This document shows, piece after piece, positions 36,156 through 45,349 of a stretch of DNA of 45,349 bases. Position 1 is the first letter of the stretch. Each line of letters begins with the position of its first letter. A model generated the notes under the pieces. The model saw nothing but the letters and a program-made list of their open reading frames with translations, was not told the DNA's origin and ran no database searches. The stretch spans positions 528,076 to 573,424 of the forward strand of contig KZ627160.1 of the NCBI GenBank assembly GCA_002917775.1. Reading direction: 5' to 3'. The DNA comes from Glaciozyma antarctica PI12. Lineage: Eukaryota; Basidiomycota; Microbotryomycetes; Kriegeriales; Camptobasidiaceae. The position numbers and the translations under genes are program-made.

Positions 36156-36458
36156 CTAGGACGGGACGCCGTGTGGTGAGAGGGGGGGCGCAGGCTGCTT
36201 CTTGTGGTGGCCGAAGCCGGTGGGGGAGGTGGCGAGGCTGATTCGGTTCGTTCGTTAGCCTCAGCTGCTGTGTAGATAGGACTAGGACGTACTCGTTCTT
36301 GGGAGGGGAAAAGGCGTGGCCGTGGGAAGAGGCGGAGGGGCGACGGGCGCCACCGATTCGGACTGTGGGTAGGGTTAGCGGGGTAAAGACAGGCCTGGGA
36401 GGGTAGACGTACTGGCTTGAGAGTGTCCTGCGAGAGATCCAGTAACTTCGTTGAGCAT
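36156..36458 (-). CDS. Small 65-residue protein, unknown
   Basis: Three small exons join in frame through two introns with perfect gtacgt donors (acceptors ctacccacag and cgaatcag; branch-like gctaac in both). The protein reads MLNEVTGSLAGHSQA, then RIGGARRPSASSHGHAFSPP, then KNDLATSPTGFGHHKKQPAP and ends HGVPS. The ATG at 36,458 comes right after an acceptor-like cttgaag, so a 5'-UTR intron is likely. It is basic, Ser/Pro/His-rich and probably disordered; RRPSAS is a good basophilic kinase site. No family recognised. The two consensus introns are the main evidence that the gene is real. Confidence 0.55.
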
Positions 36459-36700
36459 TCTTCAAGTTGAGTTTGGGTTGAGATCGTTGAGAGTAGGAGA
36501 AAGAGAGAACAGAGACGGGGTCTCCTGCTGACCTCCTGGTGGTAATTCTCTCGAATAAAAGAAGTAACTGACCCGCGGACTTGAGAGCCACTACTGGAAG
36601 CAGAGCAAGAACGAGGGAGACGTAATACAAAGCCCTCTCAATACTCAGAACAAATCCCTACGAATCTACCCAGATCCAACCCAACTCCTCGAAACTCGCC

Positions 36701-38604
36701 TCAGAGCGCAATCGAAGTCACCAACCCCGTCAAGTTCCCTCCCTGCGTCTGCTGGATCACAATCGCCAGGATCAAGATCAACAGCGTCAACAGGATAGTC
36801 CACAGCGTGCTGCTTCCACCTGCTCCAACCGCATCAGCTCAGAATCGGCGAAAGGACGAATGGACGCACCTCGTGCCGAGACGGGAGGAATGGCGATAAC
36901 TCGCACGCTGTTGTCTGCTGAGCCCGAGACGACGAGGTCGGAGGAAGGGTTGAAGCGGAGACTGGTGACGGGGAAATCGTGGGCACGAAGGATCGTCATG
37001 ATGGACTGCGTGCGGTCAGGTCCCTGTCGCCCTTCGAAAGGAGATGGCGAAGAGACTCACGCGAAGAGTCGCAGCGTCCAACACTCCCACACTAAGGTCC
37101 GACGACCCGAAAGCCAGTAGCGTTCCATCCTCACTGCACGGTCCATCAGCTTCTCCCCTTTCTCATGAGGAGAACCGCCGACGCACCTGACGTCGAAAGC
37201 GGTAACGGGCTTCTGGCTAACGGTGCGAGTCTTGACGAGCTTCCACGTCTTAGAGTCCCACAAGCTCACGAACGACTTCTTCTCCCCGGGTCCGGCCTTG
37301 CGAGATCGCACCGAGGGGGAAGCGTTGACGACGGTGTAGATGTTGTTCTTAGTCGCTTTGCGTCCGAACCTGGGTTCCTCATTGTCAGCGTCGCTCTTAG
37401 GTGAAGGAGGAGAAAGAACGTACTTGGCAGCTCGGAACGTGCACGCCAACTCCTTCTTCAGAACTGGTCGCTCGATAATCTGTAGCGGTTCCTGCGTCTC
37501 TCCCTCCGGCACCTTCTTCGTCGACCACACACACAGCTTCTTCGACGAAGTCCCCATCACCTGCGTTCCTGCACCTGCATCAGCTCTCCTCTTTCCCCAA
37601 CACGCGAGCGAACGCACCATCTCGCCCGAATCATCGAAATCGACATCGTAGATCTCCTCCCCCTCGTACTCAATGCTCGGGAAGACTTCCTCCAGTTGTG
37701 GGTAGGAGAGTACCGAGAGCTGAGAGTTGGTAGAGCCGATAGCGAGGAGGGTAGGTTCCGTGCGAGAGAACGCCGTCACTTTCTGCGTTCATCCCTCCAT
37801 CAGCTCGTTCCTCTGCAGAGCGCGAGCAAGGAACGAACCTGGTAATGATCCTCGTTTGTAGAGCTGATCGTCTGCTTCGCCTTCTCAAACTTGACTCTGC
37901 GATAAGGCATCAGCTCCATCCTTCCTCGACCCGAAACGCACTCACCCCTCCTCGCCATACCCAAACACGCGCAAGTTCTCATTCACACCCTCCTTGAGCT
38001 TCTCCGCACTCGAGTTGATCCCCGCCACAAGCTGCTTCGTCTATCCGCGCCACGTTAGCTCGCACAGCGGAGAGGAGGAGCAAGCGGCGTACGAAAGGGT
38101 TCACGGCGACGGACATGGGCGCGTCTTCGGATTTGGAGAGGTCGTGCTCTTCGATGAGGTTGAACTGGCGTGCGGGGAGGTCGATCGCATAGGTTGACTG
38201 TGAGAAGAGTCAGCGAGGAGGTCCTTGCGCGCGATGATCTGGCTGGTTCGCTGCGCCAGGGAACAGAAAGGACGTCTCCCCAAGCCTTCTGTACACCGTC
38301 GTAACATCCTACGCCCGCACCAGATCCTCCACCGCGAGTGCGAGCCCTAGTCCACGTGCGGTCCTGAGCGTCGCTACTCCCTCCGCCCTCCTCTCGCGGC
38401 CCCTACACGCGCGTCTGTAACAAGCAGCTCACCAGCCTATTCTTAACTCCCGTCCTACTGCTCCCTCCTCCGCCTCCGAGCACGATCGTTCGGTCTGAAG
38501 TGAAGGCGATGGCGTAGACGGGGAACGCGACGTCGATGGACCAGTGCTGCTTGGGTCCTCCGGGCTCGGCGGTGAGGACTTTGGGGGTTTCTGCGGGCGG
38601 CATA
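36701..38604 (-). CDS. SEC12: Sec12-type guanine nucleotide exchange factor for Sar1
   Basis: ER membrane WD-repeat protein that activates Sar1 and so starts COPII vesicle budding. The ATG at 38,602-38,604 gives MPPAETPKVLTAEPGG, then FPVYAIAF and the K-loop VLGGGGGSSRTGVKNRL, the catalytic signature of Sec12/PREB. Seven-bladed propeller strands follow (LLAIGSTNSQLSVLSYP, IYDVDFDDSGEM, KKLCVWSTKK, FVSLWDSKTWKLVKTRTVS, DGTLLAFGSSDLSVGVLD, ILRAHDFPVTSLRFNPSSD, VSGSADNSVRVIAI). A C-terminal anchor LWTILLTLLILILAIVI precedes a short lumenal tail, unlike the long tail of S. cerevisiae Sec12. About nine short introns. The stop TGA is at 36,701-36,703. Confidence 0.92.
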
Positions 38605-38731
38605 GTCGGTCCAGGTGGGGCTGAAATTGAGGTGTTGGGGGGAGAGCAACAGGCCAACCTAGGCCAACTTGAAGTTGTTATGGAGTCGTCGCCTGGTTCG
38701 CTATCTCCCTCCTACGACGACGACGACGACG
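38605..38731. promoter_or_regulatory. Bidirectional promoter between SEC12 and the RING-CH gene
   Basis: 127 bp between divergent starts. It includes taggttggcctgtt-like sequence and a (acg)n run just before the RING-CH ATG. No specific site recognised. Confidence 0.4.
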
Positions 38732-40433
38732 ATGCAGCAACCACCACCAGAACAGCTCAGACCAACCACCCGCAGAACTACTCCACCCTCCTCTCCCTAC
38801 CTCCAAGAGTCCGTCAGCCCCCCTCCCTCGCCACCTCCCCTCGCCAGCGCCCCCTCCTCTCCCACCCCGCGCGCCTCCCGCCCTCTCCCCACTCCTCCTC
38901 TCGTACAACAGCAGTCTTTCCTCCCACCATACCTCTCAGCAGCCCCTCACACTCCAGCAGCAGCACCACCACCCTCGGCAACTCGACCTTCCCGCCCGCG
39001 TACGGTCAATGACCTCGCGGTGAAGCAGTGCTGGATCTGCCAGGATGGAGAGGAGGAGGGGGACACGGCGTCGAGCTGGGTACATGCTTGTGATTGCACT
39101 TTGATTGCTCACTCTCAGGTGCGTTTGGTTCTCTCTCTCAGCGGGTCGCGAGTGATGGATCGAACGAGAGCTGACTCGCTACACAGTGCCTCCTCGAGTG
39201 GGTCACATCGTACCAGCAGGATCACAAAGCCGCGCCCCACTGCCCCGTCTGCAACACGCCGTACCTCATCCGCGAGCGCAAATCGGAGCTGCTGAACCTG
39301 TACCGGGGAGTGGCGAGGAGGTGGGAGCGAATGAGCATGATGCTCGCTATTGGGGGAGTCGGGGGAGGATCGTGGGTGGCGACGACGGCGTATGGAGCTT
39401 GGGCGATTCGCGCTTGGGCGGGGCCAGAGGTGTTTGAGATCTTGTTGCTCAAGAGGGGACGTTGGCCGCTGGGCTACTACCGTGAGTTACCTCCTCCCTT
39501 GCACTCGAAGTCTCGCACTAACTCCGCCACACAGTCAACCTCCCTCTCATCCCCCTCGCTCTCATCCTCTCCCGCACAACTCTCATCGACTCCCTCCTGC
39601 CCTTCCTCCCCCTCTCCCTCGTCCTCTCCTCCGCCTCAACTTCCCCCTTCTCTCCCCTCTCCCGCCTCTCCGACCTCTCCTTCACCTACCCCCCTTCACC
39701 CACTCTAACCCTCTGCCTAATCCCCTGGGCCCGCCTCCTCTACCTCCGTCTCCGCACCCACATCTTCGCCACCGTTCTAGGATGTCGAATCCATCTTGGC
39801 GGATTGGCAGGATTCATGCAGGACCTCGAAGCCGATCGAGCGGAGGAAGGAACCGAGGAAGACCCCCTCGTCGTCGTCGCAGAGATTGAATTCGACGACG
39901 ACGGGAACCGCGCGGACGCAGGAGTCGCAGGCGAAGCAGCGCCCGTCGTCGATCGTCCTACCGACCGCCTTCGAGTCGGGTTGAGCCGATTTACCTCACT
40001 CGTCGTAGGAGCTCTCCTCTTCCCCGCCATGTCGTCAGCGGCTGGAGCGGCGCTCTTCTGGCTTGCTGGGAGGAGCGAAACGGGCGCGGCGTTGCTGAGG
40101 AAATTGCTGGGAGTACAGGCGGTGTTGGCTGTTGCGCGAGGAGCGGGAGGAGGGAGTGGGTGGATGGGTCTCGGGAGTAGGAGGGTCGGCGCGACGATTG
40201 ATCCCGTGTGGATTCGCAACACGATTGGCGGGGGATTGATCCTCGTCGCGCGGGATGTGGTGGAGCTGGCGGCGGGGTTGTTGGAGAGGAGGAGGAGGGA
40301 GAGTCGGAGGGTGATTGGGAGGAAGTTTGGAGAGGGGTTGGAGTTGGATTGGAAGGATGGAGTTGGGGTTGCGCCGGCGAGTGGGGGGACGAATGCGACG
40401 GGGAGGGAGGTGAGGGTGCATACGGTGCTGTAA
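38732..40433 (+). CDS. RING-CH (MARCH-type) membrane E3 ubiquitin ligase
   Basis: The ATG at 38,732 opens a Pro/Ser-rich cytosolic N-terminus of about 90 residues, then a C4HC3 RING-CH finger: CWIC, a CDC pair in SSWVHACDCTLIAHSQ, CLLEWV after the histidine, and CPVCNTPY. Introns at 39,119-39,186 and 39,482-39,534 have gtgcgt/gtgagt donors and splice in frame. Downstream are several hydrophobic segments (MMLAIGGVGGGSWVATTAYG, LPLIPLALILSRTTLI, LSLVLSSAS, LVVGALLFPAMSSAAGAALF) with an acidic loop (AEIEFDDDGNRADAG), and a C-terminal segment LILVARDVVELAAGLL. The layout fits MARCH5-like or ER RING-CH ligases, acting on membrane proteins of the ER or mitochondria. The exact target is unknown. Confidence 0.88.
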
Positions 40434-40711
40434 GCTTGAGCTGGGAGTTGGTTTTGCATCTCTCTGGGTAGTGCTCGGTGGAGCGAACCTGCTCTGCTCG
40501 TTCCTGTTTTCTTCTCCGTCTCCTGCGCGCCTGCGCTCCTTCCGCAAAGCTCTCGCTGGGATACTGAGTTTCTGCTTAGGAACGAGAGAGAGGAGAAGGA
40601 ACCCCACCCCTGTCAGCCCAAGAACTAAAGTTCGCGGAACTCCCTCGCCTTCGCGCTTGCTCCTCAACTTCCTCGCTTCTCCTCTCCTCTCCTCGAACAG
40701 CTCAGCCAGTC

Positions 40712-42515
40712 ATGTCTGACCTCGACACCTACCAGACCCCGTGAGCCGCTCTCCCGCACCACTCCTCGAAGTTTTCTCTCCTTCTGACGCCGTCCTCGTC
40801 TCTCCCCAGTCTTTCGAGCCGCTATGCGAGCAAGGAGATGGCCAAGCTCTTCTCTGCCGGAGTACGTTCCTTCTCGCTGTACTGCAAGCACTGGAGCTCA
40901 CGCCGCTCTCGCCGCTCTCGCAGACCCGCTTCGGAACCTGGCGCCAGCTCTGGCTCACTCTCGCCATCGCGGAGAAGCAGCTTGGACTCCCCATCCCCGA
41001 CAAGGCCATTGAGGAGATGAAGGCTCACCTCGTACGCTCTACCTGGCTCTCAGTCTCGCGCCCCAGCTAACCAGGACCTGCAGACTCTCGACGCCGCCCA
41101 GTTCGAGGAGGCTGCCCTTGAGGAGAAGAAGCGCCGTCACGACGTGATGGCCCACGTTCACGTCTTTGGCCTCCACTGCCCTACCGCCGCGCCCATCATC
41201 CACCTTGGAGCCACCTCCTGCTACGTGACCGACAACGCCGACCTCATCTTCCTCCGCGACGCGTGCGACATCATCCTCCCCAAGCTCGCCGTCGTTATCG
41301 ACCGTCTCTCCAAGTTCGCCAACGAGTACAAGAACCTCGCCACTCTCGGATGGACCCACTTCCAGCCTGCTCAGCTTACGACTGTCGGAAAGAGGGCTAC
41401 GCTCTGGATCCAGGTGAGCAGGGCTTCGACTTGCTGAGGGAGGGCAGGCGCTGATGTGGCTGGGGAACGCAGGAACTCCTCTGGGACCTCCGCAACATCC
41501 AGCGTGCGCGCGACGACATTGGATTCCGCGGAGTCAAGGGAACGACCGGTACCCAGGCGTCCTTCCTCGCCCTCTTCAACGGCGACCACGACAAGGTCCG
41601 CTCTCGCTCTTCGTGCATGCGCCAGAGCTCTCCTGACCCACTACACAGGTCGAGGAGCTCGACGCTCTCGTCACCAAGCTCTCGGGCTTCTCCGCCGCCT
41701 ACCCCGTCACCGGCCAGACCTACTCTCGCAAGGTCGACATCGACGTCCTCGCCCCCCTCGCCTCGCTCGCCGCGACCGCCCACAAGATCGCGACCGACAT
41801 CCGCCTCCTCGCCAATCTCAAGGAGATCGAGGAGCCGTTCGAGAAGGACCAGATTGGAAGCAGTGCGATGGCGTACAAGCGGAACCCTATGCGCTGCGAG
41901 CGCGTTTGCTCCCTCTCTCGCCACCTCATGGTCATCCACCAGAACACGCTCATGACCGCGAGTGTGCAATGGCTCGAGAGGACGCTCGATGACAGTGCCA
42001 ACCGTCGCGTCACCATCCCCGAGGGTTCGTTCCTCGTTCGCTCTCCCTCCTCATTCCCAAAGCTGACCGACGACTATAACGCAGCGTTCCTCACCGCCGA
42101 CATCATCCTCACGACTCTCCAGAACGTCTCGGAGGGCCTCGTCGTCTACCCCGCCATCATCGCGCGCCGTATCCGCCAGGAGCTCCCCTTCATGGCGACC
42201 GAGAACATCATCATGGCGATCGTCAAGAAGGGAGGAGACCGTCAAGAGTGCCACGAGAAGATTCGGGTCCTCTCGCACGAGGCGGGCAAGGTCGTCAAGG
42301 AGGACGGAGGGGAGAACGACCTCATCGAGCGCGTCAAGGCCGATAGCTTCTTTGAGCCCATTTGGGCCGAGCTCAACGTCCTCCTCGATCCTAGCACGTT
42401 CGTTGGACGCGCGCCGCAGCAGGTCGATCGCTTCTTGGAGGACTTTGTCAAGCCGGCGCTTGCGCCGTACTCGAAGTCGCTCGCCAGCTCGGTCGCGGCT
42501 GAGCTTACCGTGTAG
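40712..42515 (+). CDS. ADE13: Adenylosuccinate lyase
   Basis: Homotetrameric lyase of the fumarase superfamily. It acts twice in purine synthesis, releasing fumarate from SAICAR and from adenylosuccinate. The ATG at 40,712 gives [10 protein letters not shown], then [107 protein letters not shown] and the signature loop [17 protein letters not shown] holding the catalytic serine. The end is [17 protein letters not shown] with TAG at 42,513-42,515. Six or so short introns keep frame. Length (about 480 residues) is standard. It lies 278 bp after the RING-CH stop on the same strand. Confidence 0.97.
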
Positions 42516-42679
42516 GATGGAATACGAGGGACACAAAGGGATATGGATATGGATTGGATTTCCTGCTTGCTCTTTCTGCTTCTTGTGCTCTATGGGTCTC
42601 GCTTGGAAAAGCTCACGACGGCGTACCTGCGCGGAGAGATCAGTCAGAGCTTGCGAGAGAGACGAGGGAGCGAAAAAGC

Positions 42680-44410
42680 TTACTTTCCAGAGCAGCGCCA
42701 GTTGGGATCCGAGGCGTCGAGCTCCTCGGCCTTGCCCTCTGCCAGCCCAACACAGACGTCCGCCTTGCACGTTCGCAGCGACAAGAGATCGATCTTGCCC
42801 CTCAGCGGACCTGCCGAATCACATCCATCAGCTTCCGCCCCACGAACTCCTGATCAAGAGGACTCACCCAGCGTGTCCTCGAACGGCGTCGTCGTGGGCC
42901 AGCACGCGTCGCTCGTCAATTTTCGATAGTTGAGATCCCCCTTGAAGATGCAGAGCGAGGATTTCTGCAGGTCCTCGAGGAGCTCTGGCGCGAGTTCCGG
43001 AAGGTCTGCGAAGTAGTTGGGTGCAGTCCAGACTATCGAAGTCTCCATCAGCTCCAGTTGGGGCGCACGAACGGTCGGGAACTTACAATCTGCCATCTCC
43101 CCACCCTGCCCCCCCATCTCGAGCCCCCACGGCACGCTCAACACGAATTTGCTCTCCTTGACATACGCCTGCCACCTCTTAACCATCTCCTCGAGCGCCT
43201 TCTTCCCTCCCTCACTGATGTTGGCCTCGGCGGGGAAGAAGGTCGGATCGAGGAGGGAGTTGATGAGGGCGTCGAAATCGTGCGGCTGGACGTCGCTGAC
43301 GAACCAGGGGAGGAGCTTGGGGTGGAAGACGACGGTGGAGCAGAAGGGGGAGAGGGTGAGGAGCCAGTCGGCGAGAACGAGGTCGGTGAATAGCTCGAAG
43401 CCCGACTGTCGACTTCGCGTTAGCTTGTTGGTTTGAGGCGAATGTGAGAAGATACGCACGTTGTCGAGGATTATGTCGATTCGTGCGTTCTTGAGCGTGC
43501 TGACGTGCGACCAGCAGGCTTTGAAGTCGTTCTTGAGGATGAAGTCGGAGCCGCGTTCGACGCTCTGGAGGGCTTGAATGTCCTCGTGCGTCAACGAAGT
43601 TAGGAGGCTGAGATCCGTAGCGTTCCCCCACAGGCAAGTCTCCATCAATCCCGTCCACTCCTGCGATCCAGCCACCACATCAGCTCAGCGTCAGCAGTTT
43701 CGCGTCCCAACGTACCGCGTGCAGCTCCTCCTCCTCTGGCTTCCCCCGGCTCACGAGCACCTGCATCGACTCGGCCAGAGTGATGATTCCAGTCGCCGAC
43801 GAACGAAACGCGCTGAGCTTCTGCGTCTGGAAGGGGTCGAACGTAGCCCAGTGCTTCGTAGCAGCGAAGAGGAGGCGCAGGCGGCGGTACCTGTCCCGAG
43901 CGATCAGCTGCGTGCGCTCACCCAAATAGAGGTAGGAACGCACATGTAGCACTCGGCAAAGAGCCAGGACGCGGTGAACCACTTGCCCTCCCCTTTGGCA
44001 GCAGCAAGTGCCAGCTCCGTGTTGTAAAGCTCCGTGTCGTCGGGGAGTCCGGCAGCTGCACCACCCGCATCAGATCCACCCTGCCCACTCCTCGTACCTC
44101 AACGTACCAACCAGCGGCGTGAGCTCCCGATCGTGGCGGATCTCATAGATGAGGCCTGCAATCGACGAGATGATGCTCTTCGACTCTGCAACCTGGTCCT
44201 TGTCTCCTTCGCCCTGTACGTAGCAGTTAGCAAGTGCTCCTACACTGCGAGCTCACCACGCACGAGGAGCGAGCCGTTCAAGCGCGCCAGCTCGTCGACG
44301 ACGCCGGTGAGGATTGTTGGCCAGCGCTTGACCGTCGACTCGTAGGCGAACGAAGTCTTTTGCGAGGCCGAGCAGAGGTGGATGGGGGGAGACCACCGTT
44401 GAGTTGACAT
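42680..44410 (-). CDS. DUF89/ARMT1-type damage-control metal phosphatase
   Basis: Member of the DUF89 family (subfamily III, yeast YMR027W and human ARMT1), metal-dependent phosphatases that remove harmful sugar phosphates such as fructose-1-phosphate; ARMT1 is also reported as a protein carboxyl methyltransferase. The ATG at 44,408-44,410 gives MSTQRWSPPIHLCSASQ, FAYESTVKRWPTILTGVVDEL, WFTASWLFAECYMYRRL, then EWTGLMETCLWGNATDLSLL and ARIDIILDNSGFELFTDLVL with the metal-binding DNxGxE. Next are FHPKLLPWFVSDVQPHDF, GDLNYRKL and, after a last gtgagt intron, TLGPLRG with LSLRTCKADVCVGLA and DPNWRCSGK. The open frame seems to stop at 42,854 only because of that last intron; the true TAA is at 42,680-42,682. 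Confidence 0.92.
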
Positions 44411-45180
44411 GGCGCGGTGAGGAGGGAGCGGGGGATGAGGGAGGCAGAGGGAGAACGGCGCCGCGGGCGGCGAAGTTCGAAGTTCGAGCTCCTGTCTTGG
44501 CGCTCTCCCTGCCTTCCTTCTCTTTTGAGTTGTAACTAGGAAGTTCATGTTGACGAGGTCAAGCGTACCTTTGAACACGCTCGAAGGAAAGATGAGCTCG
44601 CTCGGGAGGCGCCGCTGGCTCGACGTGCCCGTCTGAGGACCCCCTCAGGCTGTCACCTCGTTTGCACCAGGCCCTCTCCCCAAATCCCCTTCGTGTGGAG
44701 CTCAATAGCTCAATCTCATACAGATAACAGCGACACTCAGGCGGCGCAGTCTTTCACCCCAGAGGTCTTGCTAGCGAGGATACTGAGATTCGATTTCCGC
44801 GGAGTTCATCTCGAAAAGCACAGCCCATAACCTCGCTTCTCTTTCCCTTTCTGTCCTCTGCGACAGAATACAGTAGAAACGAGGGCGCTGAGCCTTCACT
44901 CGCTTGCTCCTCCTTCTCACCCGCACACTCGTTTGTCCGGATTCCCCTTCCTGAGATCGTCTGACTCGTCTGACTCGGGGCGGATCCTCGCTTGCCCACT
45001 GAGCAGTTACAGTGTGCGCCTTCCGGCTTCGGCCAAGCTGCATAGGCTTCTCGCTTTCGAGCTCGGAGCTAAGAGATTCCCCGCACGACAAAAACCTAAG
45101 GCCCAAGCCCCGGCTTTGAAATTTGAAACTCCAATTCCTGGGGGCCAATCCTGCCCTTAACCAACAAGAAAACCCAAACC
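44411..45180. other. Intergenic region of 770 bp, no gene seen
   Basis: Divergent upstream region between the DUF89 gene and the gene starting at 45,181. It has a CT-rich stretch (44,480-44,530) and short open frames without coding character. No tRNA, repeat or known regulatory element was recognised. It is the largest gene-free stretch of the window. Confidence 0.6.
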
Positions 45181-45349
45181 ATGGCCGACGTTCTCCAGGC
45201 AACCTTCAAGCAAGCAGTCTCCCTAGTTGAGCACGCAACGCAGGCGATGCAGCCTGTTCCTCCTCCCAGCCCGGCCGAAGGTGAGCTCCGTTGTCTCTAC
45301 GGCCTGAGATCGAGCTGACAGCTGGTGATCCAGTCGCGCAAGTATGGCT
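45181..45349 (+). CDS. 5' end of a gene that leaves the window
   Basis: The ATG at 45,181 follows a leader with accaacaagaaaacc, a favourable A-rich context. Exon 1 (45,181-45,280) encodes MADVLQATFKQAVSLVEHAT and a Pro-rich stretch (PVPPPSPAE). An intron (gtgagctcc, branch gctgac, acceptor gatccag) ends at 45,333, and exon 2 starts AEVAQVW. Too short to identify. Confidence 0.7.

Noticed and set aside
44411-45180. A tRNA gene in the large intergenic gap
   Set aside because: I looked for the ggttcgaatcc-type T-loop with paired arms and found none.

Overview
The window comes from a nuclear chromosome of a basidiomycete yeast, most likely a red yeast of the Rhodotorula/Rhodosporidium (Sporidiobolales, Microbotryomycetes) kind. 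The evidence is high GC with strong third-position C/G bias, dense genes on both strands, and many short introns (about 45-125 nt) with GTRNGT-like donors, CTNAC-like branch sites (gctaac, gctgac) close to the acceptor, and AG acceptors. The products are conserved eukaryotic housekeeping proteins of fungal type. I found no rRNA, tRNA, transposon, virus-like element or CRISPR array.

Left part (1-15.2 kb): a 165-bp tandem repeat, a small FYVE-finger gene (-), a BAP31/Yet3 ER membrane protein (+), the complex I LYR subunit NDUFA6 (-), an RRM/RS splicing-type protein (+), a long Mus7/MMS22 DNA-repair protein (-) and a coiled-coil protein with a Ser/Pro-rich N-terminus (-).

Middle (15.7-27 kb): 18S rRNA dimethylase Dim1 (-), AP-1 beta adaptin (+), a protein with a degenerate kinase fold and a C-terminal C2HC finger (-), an unrecognised coiled-coil gene (+), a UBA/C2H2/UBX p97 adaptor (+), signal peptidase subunit Spc3 (-) and a small unknown basic protein (+).

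Right part (27-45.3 kb): anaphase-promoting complex subunit Apc1 (+), TAPT1/Emp65 ER membrane protein (-), a 65-residue unknown protein (-), the Sar1 exchange factor Sec12 (-), a RING-CH membrane E3 ligase (+), adenylosuccinate lyase Ade13 (+), a DUF89/ARMT1-type metal phosphatase (-) and the first exon of a gene leaving the window.

The genes are not one pathway or operon. A loose theme is ER/Golgi traffic and ER membrane biology (BAP31, Spc3, Sec12, TAPT1, AP-1 beta, RING-CH ligase), with cell-cycle and repair genes (Apc1, Mus7) between. Genes are packed as divergent pairs sharing 100-200 bp promoters and convergent pairs ending within 15-240 bp of each other. Several conserved genes (Apc1, TAPT1, Mus7, the coiled-coil gene) show places where the reading frame changes without a convincing intron, often in C/G runs or at a short duplication. 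That points to base-level assembly errors or strain-specific indels rather than pseudogenes. The most novel items are the predicted pseudokinase and the 7-nt microexon in NDUFA6.
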